From Treponema denticola (GTDB lineage: Bacteria > Spirochaetota > Spirochaetia > Treponematales > Treponemataceae): 64,000 nt of DNA. The DNA is taken from contig NZ_CP038800.1 in assembly GCF_024400535.1 (NCBI RefSeq), positions 2,790,001 to 2,854,000 of the forward strand, read 5' to 3'. The translations under genes were made by a program, and so were the position numbers. Positions 52,053 through 61,218 of the stretch are shown piece by piece. The notes beneath the pieces were generated by a model. The model searched no databases, was not told the origin of the DNA, and was given only the letters and a program-made list of their open reading frames with translations. The stretch's first letter is position 1. Every line of letters starts with the position of its first letter.

Positions 52053-52081
52053 ATAGTACTATAAATTTTGTTTTTTGGAAA
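52053..52081 (-). promoter_or_regulatory. Possible leaderless promoter of trkA-trkH
   Basis: Minus strand TTTCCA (52081-52076), 17 bases, TACTAT (52058-52053), six bases, ATG. The -35 is weak, and an overlapping TATAGT offers an alternative -10 box. Confidence 0.4.
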
Positions 52082-52173
52082 GGGCATAAAAATTCTTAAT
52101 TAAAGTATTCTTAATTTAAGAAAAAAATAAGCTCTTAATAATTTTTACATTTTATGATATAATCACGTTTGAT

Positions 52174-55011
52174 ATGAACTTAATAGAACAAACACTAAAG
52201 ACTTATGGACGGGATTTAAAAAACGTTTTTGTATTTCCTTCGAGGATTGCTTCAAGGCTGTGGTTTCAAAAATCGCTTAGTATTACCGGATTGGGAACCA
52301 TTCCTTCTGAAAATTATATGTCGTGGGACGGCTTTAAAGAATCTTGTCTTGTCTCTCAGGCGGCTTCTTTAAGTCCCGTATCAAATACGGTGCGCAGAAT
52401 TTTTGCCCAATATATAAGCCGTCTTAATTCGGAAAAGGCAAAAGACGGAAAACCGCTGTTTAAATTTCTTATTCCGGAAGACTATGCCGAAACTGGTGCC
52501 GTATTTTCCGAATGGATTGCAGGGATTTTACCCCAGCTTGATCACTTTGAAAAACGCTATGCCGATAAAAGTTCTGATTTTTCAAACGATGATGAAATGA
52601 GGGACTATATTGTTTTAAAGAATGAGTATACCGATTTTTTAAAAAAGAATTCTTTGTTTGAACCTTCTTGGGTTTCTTCCGAATTTTATTCATATCAAAA
52701 AAAATATATTATTATTTATCCCGAATTGATGGAAGATTTTGGTGAACATGCGGAGCTTTTAAGGCAGCAGGAAGAAATCAGCTATATTCCATGTCCTAAA
52801 TTTAATCAAAAAGAAAACTTAATTGATGTTTATAAAAATTCCAGAAGCGAATTAAAAAATACCGTTTTACAAATCGAAAAACTTCTCAGTGAAGGAGTGA
52901 GAGCGGATGAGATTGCCGTAAGTGTTCCTGATATTGAAAACTATGCGGCTTATATAAAAAGAGAATTTTATCTTAGAGGGATTCCTGCAGAATTCCGTTC
53001 GGGCTTTAAGTTGGGACTTGAACAAGCCGGTAAACTTTTTTCCCTTATTTATGATTGTGTGCAAAATAATTTTGCTTTTGAATTTATAAAACCGATTGTT
53101 TTAAATAAGCACATCCCTTGGAAGGATAGGGAAGGAGCTGAAGCTTTAATAGATTACGGAGTAAAAAATAATTGTGCAGTATCGTGGAAAGAAAATAAAG
53201 AAGATACTGTTTATAAAAATATTTGGATTGAATCTTTTAAAATAAATTATGAAAGAGATGAAATTGAAGTTGAGCAAAAGGAAAAAGCGAGAGATTGGTT
53301 TTATAATTTTTATTATGCCGTAAATAGAATTTGCGAATCTAAAACTTTTACAGATTTACAAAAAAATTATTTTTTATTTAGAAATGAATTGATAGATGAA
53401 AATCTTTTTTCCGAAAAAGATAATGCAATCTTGGGCCGCTGTATTTCTTGTCTTCAAGAACTTTTATATTTGGAAGATAAGTTTGAAGCCTACATGCCCT
53501 GTGACAGGTTTAAGTTTTTTATTTCGGAATTGGATAAGGCTATCTATGTTCCTCAAAATACAGGGCTTGCCGTAAGTATTTTTCCTTACAGAGTTGCCGC
53601 CGCAACTCCTTTTAGCTATCATTTTGTTTTAAATTGCAGTCAAGACCATACAAATATTATTTATAATAAACTTTCTTTTTTGCGTAAGGATAAAAGAGAA
53701 GCCTTGGGTGTTTTTGAAACCGATGCATCGCCTTATTTTTTTGAAGCCTATACAGAATCTCCAAATACCGTTTTTAGTTTTAGTCCTCATAATTTTAATT
53801 CGTATTTGATTATAAATAATCTTTTTGAAATTTCTGAAGATGAAGAAATTAAAAATGCTGAACGGGTAAATAAAAAAATAGAAGAATTAAAATCCTATGA
53901 TTCGTTTTTATTCGATTATCTCTTAAAGAAAGAAGAGGCTTCAGAGAAAACTTCTGCAATATATAAGATTCAAAAAAATGCAGTCTCAACATTTTCAACA
54001 TTAAAGAGGAAAAAAGATTTTTCTTATTTGCAAAATTCATACGATAAGATTAGCGAAGAATTAAATTCATATATGGAAGAAAATTTATTTAAGGAAGGTT
54101 CTCTTAAATTAAGTCAAACCGATTTAAAAATATTTACCGAGTGTCCCGTTTTATGGTTTTTAGAAAAAGTTCTTTCCGTCTTTTCGGAAAACTATGATGC
54201 AGGTATCTTTGATGCCAGAAATATCGGCAACCTTTCGCACAATGTTTTGGAAATTCTTTATAAAGAGATAGGTTCAACGGATAAATATTTTAATTCTAAA
54301 AACTTAGATAATTATATTGAAAGAGCTTCTTTAATATTCGATGACCTTGCAGAAAAATCCATTGATTTTAGAGGTGCTTTGGCAAAGCCCTTTATTCAAT
54401 CCTTAAAAAAGAGGGTTCAGGAAGCCGTCAATTTTGTTTTAGAAAGCGATGCTTCGCTTTTGGACGGATATGCGCCTAAGTGGGTAGAAGAATGGATAGA
54501 AATGGAAAATGACGGCATTTTATATCGGGGTAAAATAGACAGGGCTTCTTTTCCGCAGGATGAGAGGAGCGGAGTAATTATAGATTATAAAACAAATAAT
54601 ATGCCGGCTTATTCTTCCTACGGTAAAAAAAATTCAAGTGCGGAAGAAATAGAATTGACAGATTTTCAGATACCAATGTATATCTTCTTGGCTGAATCCA
54701 AATTAAAAAAGGATTCAACAAAAGAAAAGAAAAATTTTGAAACTATAGAACATGCATGGTTTTTAAGTTTTGTGCAGCAAAAAATAAACAAGGTTGTAAA
54801 CGATAATGAAGCTATTCCTGTTACACGGAGCGGATCTGAAAGAACCCGTGAAGATTTTCAATCTTCAATCGATGCATTTATTAATGAAGCAGAAAAATTT
54901 GCAGAGCTTATGAAAACCCAAGATTTTACAAAACCTTCTACCGTTTCATTTGAAACATGCAGTACATGCGGGTTTAAACATATTTGCAGAACAGCTTATT
55001 CGGTTAAGTAA
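52174..55011 (+). CDS. addB: AddB-like PD-(D/E)XK nuclease of the double-strand break repair complex
   Basis: A 945-residue protein. The N-terminal 600 residues are a degenerate helicase-like scaffold without Walker motifs. The C-terminal PDDEXK nuclease starts near residue 645 (LSQTDLKIFTECPVLWFLEK) and includes YRGKIDRASF and VIIDYKTNN (catalytic Asp, Asp-x-Lys). The last Cys trio (TCSTCGFKHIC) with the earlier FTEC Cys forms the four-Cys Fe-S cluster of AddB. Shorter than the 1,160-residue Bacillus protein. It pairs with addA 23 bases downstream to resect breaks for RecA loading. TATAAT lies 10 bases before the ATG, with no ribosome site. Confidence 0.88.
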   Translation: MNLIEQTLKTYGRDLKNVFVFPSRIASRLWFQKSLSITGLGTIPSENYMSWDGFKESCLVSQAASLSPVSNTVRRIFAQYISRLNSEKAKDGKPLFKFLIPEDYAETGAVFSEWIAGILPQLDHFEKRYADKSSDFSNDDEMRDYIVLKNEYTDFLKKNSLFEPSWVSSEFYSYQKKYIIIYPELMEDFGEHAELLRQQEEISYIPCPKFNQKENLIDVYKNSRSELKNTVLQIEKLLSEGVRADEIAVSVPDIENYAAYIKREFYLRGIPAEFRSGFKLGLEQAGKLFSLIYDCVQNNFAFEFIKPIVLNKHIPWKDREGAEALIDYGVKNNCAVSWKENKEDTVYKNIWIESFKINYERDEIEVEQKEKARDWFYNFYYAVNRICESKTFTDLQKNYFLFRNELIDENLFSEKDNAILGRCISCLQELLYLEDKFEAYMPCDRFKFFISELDKAIYVPQNTGLAVSIFPYRVAAATPFSYHFVLNCSQDHTNIIYNKLSFLRKDKREALGVFETDASPYFFEAYTESPNTVFSFSPHNFNSYLIINNLFEISEDEEIKNAERVNKKIEELKSYDSFLFDYLLKKEEASEKTSAIYKIQKNAVSTFSTLKRKKDFSYLQNSYDKISEELNSYMEENLFKEGSLKLSQTDLKIFTECPVLWFLEKVLSVFSENYDAGIFDARNIGNLSHNVLEILYKEIGSTDKYFNSKNLDNYIERASLIFDDLAEKSIDFRGALAKPFIQSLKKRVQEAVNFVLESDASLLDGYAPKWVEEWIEMENDGILYRGKIDRASFPQDERSGVIIDYKTNNMPAYSSYGKKNSSAEEIELTDFQIPMYIFLAESKLKKDSTKEKKNFETIEHAWFLSFVQQKINKVVNDNEAIPVTRSGSERTREDFQSSIDAFINEAEKFAELMKTQDFTKPSTVSFETCSTCGFKHICRTAYSVK

Positions 55012-55034
55012 ATTTTATTGGAGATAAGATTAAG

Positions 55035-58000
55035 ATGAATGATTATATAAAAAATATAATGGATAGCTTAAATGAAAATCAAAAAAATGCGGTAAGCGTT
55101 GAAAAAAATTCCGTAATTGCTGCGGGAGCCGGTTCCGGAAAAACGAAAGTTTTGGCTGCGCGCTATGTTTATTTTGTTGTTGAAAAGGGTGTCAGCGTAG
55201 AAAAAATAATAGCTCTAACATTTACCGAAAAAGCCGCAGCCGAAATGCACAAAAGAATTTATACCGAGTTAAAAAAAATAGATCATCCTAATGCAAAAAA
55301 CGCTATCGAAAAATTTCATCTTGCAAAAATTTCGACGATAGATTCTTTTTGCAATAGAATAGCAAGAGATGCATGTAGAAACTTAGGTATTTCTCCCGAT
55401 TTTACCATTGATAATACCGAATCGGAAAAGCTGGCTTACCGCATAGGCTTGGATTTCTTTTTGAAAATGCGCTCGGATAAAACGATGCAGTTTTTTTTGG
55501 GTGATAACGGAATAGATGATTTTGTGTCGGGCCTTTTTGTAAAATTATTAAGTAATTATGTTTTGATTTCAAAACCAATCGATTTTAAAAAAAGTTTGGA
55601 AGCTCAAATAAAATATCATGATGATGAAGAAAGAAAAACTCTAGCTGAATGTTTTGATGTTTTTGAATTTATAAAAGAAAACGATCCTTCTAAAAATTTT
55701 ACGGAAGAAGCTATTAGCGAGTTTTCTACCCTTCCTCATTTTCCAGAATCGGCAAAAGATGAAGCCTTTATTAAGCTGCTTCCTACTGTCGACAAAATTT
55801 CTAAAACAGCAAAAGGTAGAGGAAATGATACCGTAAAAGAAATAAAAGAAAAATTAAAAGTCATATATGAAAAACTTGTGTGTATTTATAATTTTGAGTA
55901 CTCGCGTGAGTTCTTGGCTCCTTTTTTTGATATGCTTGAAGAACTTCAAAAAGAATATATATATGAAAAAAAACAGCGAGGTCTTTTAACTTTTTCGGAT
56001 GTGTCACAACTTGCTGTGGATGTTTTGATAAATGATGTGGACTTAAGAAACTTTTATAAAAAGAATGCAGACATTATTATGATAGATGAATTTCAAGATA
56101 ACAATAGTCTGCAAAGAGATTTACTTTTTTTAATTGCAGAAAAATTTGAACGCTCCGAAAAATCCGTTCCCGGTCCTCAGGAGCTTTGTCCCAATAAACT
56201 TTTTTTTGTCGGAGATGAGAAGCAGTCGATTTATGCTTTTAGAGGGGCTGATGTTTCCGTATTCCGAAAACTTGCGGACGATATTTCGGATAAAGAAAGA
56301 CTTGCCGCTACAAGGCTTTTGATAAATTACCGCACGGAGCCTTCTCTTATAAATTTATTTAATACAATATTCTCCAAAGTTTTTTATTCCGAGATAAATA
56401 AGCCCTTAGAAAAAAACGGATTTGTTCCTCCATATGAGGCGGAATATGTGCCGACTGAAACTAGAGCTCCCGTAAAAGGCGTTGAACCGAAAATTGAAAT
56501 AATGTTTTTTGATAAAAAAAGATTTAATGTATTGGAAGATTTAAGCCGGTTTCTTAGTCCTGTAGAAACGGAAGCCTTTTATCTTGCAAAAAGAATTTTA
56601 GAATTGCATAATCAAGGTTTTAAAGTTAGGGACGGTAAATCTGCAAGAGCTTGTTCATGGAGCGACTTTGCCGTCTTGCTTAGAGCTTCTACAAAGCAAA
56701 GTACATACGAGAGAGTTTTCCGCAATTTTGGTATTCCTTATAGGAGTGTGCAGCAGAGAGGTTTATTTAATGATGCACCTATAAATGATATTTATGCTAT
56801 GCTTAAAATTATAGCCTATCCTTCCGATAAAAAAACTTATGCTCAAGTTTTACATTCGCCTTTTGTAAATATAGATGATGATGCCTTTGCAGTTTTACTT
56901 TTAAATTTTACAAAAGCCTTCGATATTTCTTTAGCGGAAAAATTAAGCGGAAAAAATAAGGATGCCTATTTGCGGGCTTGCGATTTATTTGCTCGCTTGA
57001 ATAAAAATGTTGTAACTATGAGTTGTGCCGAGTCGGTCACATATCTTTGGTATGAAGAAGCTTATAGATATTTTTTATTGAGCAATGAAGAAAATCATCA
57101 CTATATGGATTTATATGATTACCTTTTTGAGCTCGCCTGCCAAGCCGATATAAACGGATTAACTTTTTCTCAATTTATTGATTTGCTTTCATCTCATATT
57201 GAAGATAATGAAAGGCTTGATGATATGGAGGTTCCCTTAGATGATGAAAAAGACTCTGTTCAATTTTTAACTGTGCATAAAAGCAAGGGTTTGGAATTCC
57301 CTATTGTTATAGTTCCCGACTGCGGGAATAGGGGTATCCCTGAAAAAAAAGAGGGACTCGTTTTTTATAATGAAGATATGGGGCCTGTTTTGTATTCTCC
57401 CAAGGCTCCGGACTTGTCTGCGAAAGCTGGCAATCTGATTTTTGAATCCTTGCGTGATAAGGCTAATGCAAAACTTATTGCCGAAACGAAACGGCTTCTT
57501 TATGTTGCAGCTACAAGAGCCGAATCCTATTTAATTATAAGCGGTGTATATAATCATTTACAAAATGAAGATAACGATTGTTCATCTTCAGATTCGAGAA
57601 GCCTTGAAGAAATAAAAACCTTGCTTACACTTTCGGATAAGACTATAAGCTTTTTTGAGTTGCTTTTGCCTGCTCTTCCCGATGAGCATGAAGATATTGT
57701 TTTTAATGAATTCTTACCTCTTGAAAGAGAGGCGTTATTTAACAATTCCAAAAAGCAAAAATGCGAAAGAATAAATTTTGAAAAACTTTTTGCCTCTTCT
57801 AAGGTAAAAGAATTTAATCTTGCGGAAAAAAGAATAACAACCGCTACAGGTCTTGCTCATGAGGTAAATAAAAAATCAAGAGAAGGTTATTTGTATTCTT
57901 TAACTTCCGAAAAAGATAAGCTGCCTGATTCTTTTGAAGATAGAGATGAACAAAAAGAATTTACGGCTGCCGAGCTGGGAACTCTTACCCACTCCCTAAT

Positions 58001-58421
58001 AGAAGCCCGTCTTTTAAATAAGGAATTTATCTATCCGAAAGGTCATTCCGAAGTTGAAAGAAAAAAGATTTATGCTTGGGCAGATAATTTCTTTAATTCG
58101 GATATGTATGCTCTAGCAAAAGAGGCCGAAAAATTAAAAAGCGAATACGGTTTTTTAACGGATTATGAAGGACAAATTGTAAGCGGGCAGATAGACTTAC
58201 TGTTTAAAAAAGACGGAATAGTCTATGTTGTAGATTATAAAACCGACGAAATAGAAAACCCCGATGCACACCTAACTCAGCTGAAGATTTATAAAAAAGC
58301 CGCCTTCGATCTTGCAAAAACCGAATCGGAAAATCTTAAAGAAAATTCTGATAAGCCCATCGAGGTTAAGACATTTATCTTCTATCTAAAAACAGGACAC
58401 TGTGTTGAGCTTGAAACATAG
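55035..58421 (+). CDS. addA: AddA-type helicase-nuclease
   Basis: An 1,128-residue UvrD-family helicase fused to a nuclease. Motif I is VIAAGAGSGKTKVLAARYVY (residues about 28-47), motif Ia LTFTEKAAAEMHKRI, motif II MIDEFQDNNSLQRD (about 349), motif III GDEKQSIYAFRGAD, motif IV/V with HKSKGLEFPIVIVPD (about 749), and motif VI RLLYVAATRAESYL. The C-terminal nuclease shows GQIDLLFKKDGIVYVVDYKTDE. It works with AddB in end resection. GGAGAT lies upstream. The 205-base gap after its stop contains no terminator that I can support. Confidence 0.95.
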   Translation: MNDYIKNIMDSLNENQKNAVSVEKNSVIAAGAGSGKTKVLAARYVYFVVEKGVSVEKIIALTFTEKAAAEMHKRIYTELKKIDHPNAKNAIEKFHLAKISTIDSFCNRIARDACRNLGISPDFTIDNTESEKLAYRIGLDFFLKMRSDKTMQFFLGDNGIDDFVSGLFVKLLSNYVLISKPIDFKKSLEAQIKYHDDEERKTLAECFDVFEFIKENDPSKNFTEEAISEFSTLPHFPESAKDEAFIKLLPTVDKISKTAKGRGNDTVKEIKEKLKVIYEKLVCIYNFEYSREFLAPFFDMLEELQKEYIYEKKQRGLLTFSDVSQLAVDVLINDVDLRNFYKKNADIIMIDEFQDNNSLQRDLLFLIAEKFERSEKSVPGPQELCPNKLFFVGDEKQSIYAFRGADVSVFRKLADDISDKERLAATRLLINYRTEPSLINLFNTIFSKVFYSEINKPLEKNGFVPPYEAEYVPTETRAPVKGVEPKIEIMFFDKKRFNVLEDLSRFLSPVETEAFYLAKRILELHNQGFKVRDGKSARACSWSDFAVLLRASTKQSTYERVFRNFGIPYRSVQQRGLFNDAPINDIYAMLKIIAYPSDKKTYAQVLHSPFVNIDDDAFAVLLLNFTKAFDISLAEKLSGKNKDAYLRACDLFARLNKNVVTMSCAESVTYLWYEEAYRYFLLSNEENHHYMDLYDYLFELACQADINGLTFSQFIDLLSSHIEDNERLDDMEVPLDDEKDSVQFLTVHKSKGLEFPIVIVPDCGNRGIPEKKEGLVFYNEDMGPVLYSPKAPDLSAKAGNLIFESLRDKANAKLIAETKRLLYVAATRAESYLIISGVYNHLQNEDNDCSSSDSRSLEEIKTLLTLSDKTISFFELLLPALPDEHEDIVFNEFLPLEREALFNNSKKQKCERINFEKLFASSKVKEFNLAEKRITTATGLAHEVNKKSREGYLYSLTSEKDKLPDSFEDRDEQKEFTAAELGTLTHSLIEARLLNKEFIYPKGHSEVERKKIYAWADNFFNSDMYALAKEAEKLKSEYGFLTDYEGQIVSGQIDLLFKKDGIVYVVDYKTDEIENPDAHLTQLKIYKKAAFDLAKTESENLKENSDKPIEVKTFIFYLKTGHCVELET

Positions 58422-58626
58422 GTAATGTAGTGTTTTAGACAAACCGGAGAAAGCCGAAGGCTCCGGACTGAAAATCTACCGTTTCGGATCAATGTGCTTT
58501 TCTTTTAATTTTTCTAAAAAAGAATGATACCTTGAGAGAAAGGTAAGTGTCTTAGCTTCGAAGCTCCGCCGGCTGTACGCCTCGAAACCTTGTTAGTTAT
58601 ACCCTAGCCTTTGACCACATCTCTTT
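58422..58626. other. 205-base non-coding, palindrome-rich gap with a possible ORF relic
   Basis: The gap is GC-richer than its surroundings. It contains CCGGAG/CTCCGG (58444-58449, 58461-58466), the palindrome AGCTTCGAAGCT near 58555-58566 and GCCGGC. On the minus strand bases 58476-58592 read a start-less 38-codon frame ending SRYHSFLEKLKEKHIDPKR. It could be an intergenic repeat unit or the last piece of a lost gene; I cannot tell which. No tRNA fold was found. Confidence 0.45.
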
Positions 58627-59514
58627 TTACCATTTTTTTAGCCAGTCGAGAGTTTTATTAAAAGCATCTATACGGGTGCGGTTACATTGTTTGCTATATT
58701 TACGCTCTATCTTAAAATACTTTAGCCTGTGCTTTAATCTAACACCGGCAAGGTTAAATGGAAGAAGATAGTGACTGCTGAAGTGATATATGATATGTTC
58801 TTTTTTGTACTTAAAATAATTAGAAGAAAGTCTATCCATAATCTGCTCGCCTGAGAACTTTGAGGGCCATATTCTATCTTCATCGGAGCTCATAATTAAA
58901 ATATTACCGTGAATTTTTTCTACAGGAATAATAGAATCGGCTGAGGCCTTAATCATTTCTTCACGGAAAATATCAGCGGTTTCTTCTTTTTTGGTAAAAA
59001 TCATTTGAAACAAAAGCTTAATTCGGTTTATTTTAGGAGCTGATAAACAGGCTAAATCTTTACCTCCTAAACTTAAAAAGGATCCGCTCATAAATCTTTG
59101 CTTAAAAACCGAACCTGCCCGGCTGTATGCAGGTAAAACATGGTGAGAAGGCGAAACTGCAATTACACAAGATAAGTTAAAGAAGGAAGCGGCTGTAAGA
59201 GCATAAACGGCACCCTCAGCAAATCCCCAAATACCTACCTTAGAAAAACCCATCCTGTTTAACTTATCTAAGGCTTTTTCAACATATTCTAAAGGTATAT
59301 GGGCCGGCTCTCGAACGGTTCCCTTTTCACCGAAATAAGCTAGAGCCAATGAGTTGATACCGTTTTTTGAGAAAAGCTCTGCCATTATCTTTGCAGATAA
59401 ATACTCTTCTTCAAGGTTCCCTACAAAAATAAGAGCCTTTGTTTTTGAAAAGGCCTTTTCAGGTAAAAAAAGTGAGCCGCAAAATCCGTCAATTTCCATA
59501 TTAAATTTAATCAT
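58627..59514 (-). CDS. Alpha/beta hydrolase (acyl-CoA thioesterase/BAAT C-terminal type) lacking the nucleophile
   Basis: A 295-residue protein. The fold follows the BAAT C-terminal family: KALIFVGNLEEEYLSAKIMA (strand and helix), LALAYFGEKGTVREPAHIPLEYVEKAL, the elbow GIWGFAEGAVYALTAA (about residues 94-109), ILIMSSDEDRIWPS with the acid Asp (about 214) and the late HFSSHYLLPF with His (about 245). At the nucleophile elbow GxSxG or GxCxG is expected, but the sequence is GFAEG, with Ala coded by GCT. Asp and His partners are kept. No partner gene is adjacent. Confidence 0.8.
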   Translation of the reverse strand: MIKFNMEIDGFCGSLFLPEKAFSKTKALIFVGNLEEEYLSAKIMAELFSKNGINSLALAYFGEKGTVREPAHIPLEYVEKALDKLNRMGFSKVGIWGFAEGAVYALTAASFFNLSCVIAVSPSHHVLPAYSRAGSVFKQRFMSGSFLSLGGKDLACLSAPKINRIKLLFQMIFTKKEETADIFREEMIKASADSIIPVEKIHGNILIMSSDEDRIWPSKFSGEQIMDRLSSNYFKYKKEHIIYHFSSHYLLPFNLAGVRLKHRLKYFKIERKYSKQCNRTRIDAFNKTLDWLKKW

Positions 59515-59581
59515 CAGCAGTCCTATTATAAAAATGGATTATAAACCGAAAAAATAAGAAATTCAAGCATTGATAAAATAA

Positions 59582-59608
59582 AAAACCGGCCATAAGGGGC
59601 CGGTTTCC
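59582..59608 (-). terminator. Rho-independent terminator of the ferritin gene
   Basis: AAACCGGCC pairs with GGCCGGTTT around a six-base loop (59583-59606), with T-rich DNA following on the minus strand. Confidence 0.85.
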
Positions 59609-59620
59609 AATTTTTAAAAT

Positions 59621-60103
59621 TTAAGTTCTCGCCGCAAGTTCTTTGTCTAAGATCATCAGACTGGCATTGTTATCAATATACTTAAATTTATCCAAGATAG
59701 CCGTAACATTGGCTTCTTCTTCAACCTGCTCATTAATAAACCATGTTAAGAAGGCTTGGGTTTTATAATCTTTTTCAGCAAGAGCCAGTTCATAAAGGCT
59801 TGTAATTGAAGCCGTTACAAATTTTTCATGCTCTAAGACTTTTTTTATTACATCGATCGGTTTTCCGTATTCTGTGCTTTGAGCTTTTATCGCACCTAAA
59901 ATCGGCTTTGAGCCTATTTCAAATAAGTACCTGTATATTTTTAAGGCATGTTCCATTTCTTCCTTAGCTTGTTCCTTCATCCAATGAGCAAAGCCTAAAA
60001 GAGCCTCTGCTTCAAAATGTACTGCCATTCCAAGATAAAGATAAGCCGATTCCATTTCCTTATTTATCTGTTCGTTTAAAGCTTTTGTAATTTTTTCATT
60101 CAT
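59621..60103 (-). CDS. ftnA: Ferritin
   Basis: A 160-residue four-helix ferritin storing iron in a 24-mer shell. Ferroxidase ligands are visible: Glu in NEQINKEMESAYLYLGMA (about residue 17), Glu and His in KEEMEHALKIYRYL (about 50-53), and Glu in WFINEQVEEEANV (about 126-130). The start is the ATG at 60101-60103 with GGCGGA eight bases upstream; a longer frame from 60166 adds a stretch without family similarity. Single-gene unit ended by the hairpin at 59582. Confidence 0.93.
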   Translation of the reverse strand: MNEKITKALNEQINKEMESAYLYLGMAVHFEAEALLGFAHWMKEQAKEEMEHALKIYRYLFEIGSKPILGAIKAQSTEYGKPIDVIKKVLEHEKFVTASITSLYELALAEKDYKTQAFLTWFINEQVEEEANVTAILDKFKYIDNNASLMILDKELAART

Positions 60104-60368
60104 AATATTTTCCGCCTTATATTTATATGATAATTTAAAGATAATACTATTTTTGTTCCTAGTCAAGTAAAAAAAGGTTTTTAACTATCTAATATCTAAA
60201 TATTTAGACTTAATTAGTCTGTTCTATAAAATTCAAAAGAATCCGCCTGTTGCAAGATTTTTTGAATTTTGATATAATAACCTGTTAAGGTTGTCATTGA
60301 TTTGAAGACTTGTCTAACATCTTAAATCATTATTTTTTTATAGATTATAAACCTTAAGGAGTATGATT
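60104..60368. other. Non-coding gap between ferritin and nfnA
   Basis: Contains the divergent upstream region of ferritin and the nfnA promoter and 85-base leader. No conserved riboswitch or tRNA fold is recognised. The leader has AACC...GGTT, a weak hairpin. Confidence 0.5.
60250..60278 (+). promoter_or_regulatory. Promoter of nfnAB
   Basis: TTGCAA (60250-60255), 17 bases, TATAAT (60273-60278), leaving a leader of about 85 bases before AAGGAG (60356-60361). Confidence 0.75.
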
Positions 60369-61205
60369 ATGCACAAAATACTTGAAAAACGGCAATATTC
60401 GCCTGAGGTTTTTTATTTGCGCGTTGAAGCACCGGAAATCGCAAAAAACAGGCATCCGGGGCAGTTTGTAATCGTTCAAATAGATACCAACTTCGGCGAA
60501 AGAGTTCCCCTCACGATTGCCGATGCGAACGCCGAAGAAGGCTGGATTGCCCTCGTTATTCAGGCCGTAGGAGCCACAACCATCAAACTTTGCAACAAAA
60601 ATGTAGGTGATTCTATCGCTGCAATTTTAGGCCCTCTTGGACGCCCCTCCCACATCACAAAGTGCGGAACGGTTGCCTGTGTCTGCGGAGGTATTGGTGT
60701 TGCCCCCATGTACCCTATAGCCCAAGCTTTTAAAGAAGCAGGAAACAAACTCATAGTTATCATCGGAGCAAGGAACAAGGACTTAATCGTTTTTGAAGAT
60801 GAAATGAAAGCTATTGCCGATGAGCTCATCATTACAACCGATGACGGTTCTTATGGAAGAAAGGCCCTTGTAACCGTACCCTTAAAAGAGCTCTGTGAAA
60901 GTCAAACGCCTCCCGACGAAGTCTTTGCAATCGGCCCGCCCATAATGATGAAATTCTGTGCCGAAACCACCCGTCCATTCGGAATAAAAACAACGGTTTC
61001 ACTTAACACGATTATGATTGACGGTACGGGAATGTGCGGCGGCTGCCGTGTAACCGTAGACAATCAAATCAAGTTCGTATGTGTTGACGGCCCCGAATTC
61101 GACGCCCACAAGGTTGACTTTGATAATATGATGATGAGAATGAAGGCCTTCCGCGGACGCGAAGATCAGGATAGGCATAAGTGCAAGTCCGGTATTTTTA
61201 ATTAA
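60369..61205 (+). CDS. nfnA: NfnA: NADH-binding small subunit of NADH-dependent ferredoxin:NADP+ oxidoreductase
   Basis: A 278-residue flavoprotein. An FAD-binding barrel (HPGQFVIVQIDTNFGERVPLTI) leads to an NAD(H) domain with CVCGGIGVAPMYPIAQAF (about residue 99) and a C-terminal [2Fe-2S] loop GTGMCGGCRVTV...FVCVDGPEFDAHKV. With the following subunit it couples NADH and reduced ferredoxin to NADPH formation by flavin-based bifurcation, or runs in reverse. ATG at 60369 is chosen for AAGGAG seven bases upstream; an ATG six bases earlier is too close to it. Gap to nfnB 13 bases. Confidence 0.88.
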   Translation: MHKILEKRQYSPEVFYLRVEAPEIAKNRHPGQFVIVQIDTNFGERVPLTIADANAEEGWIALVIQAVGATTIKLCNKNVGDSIAAILGPLGRPSHITKCGTVACVCGGIGVAPMYPIAQAFKEAGNKLIVIIGARNKDLIVFEDEMKAIADELIITTDDGSYGRKALVTVPLKELCESQTPPDEVFAIGPPIMMKFCAETTRPFGIKTTVSLNTIMIDGTGMCGGCRVTVDNQIKFVCVDGPEFDAHKVDFDNMMMRMKAFRGREDQDRHKCKSGIFN

Positions 61206-61218
61206 GGAGCGGAAAAAT

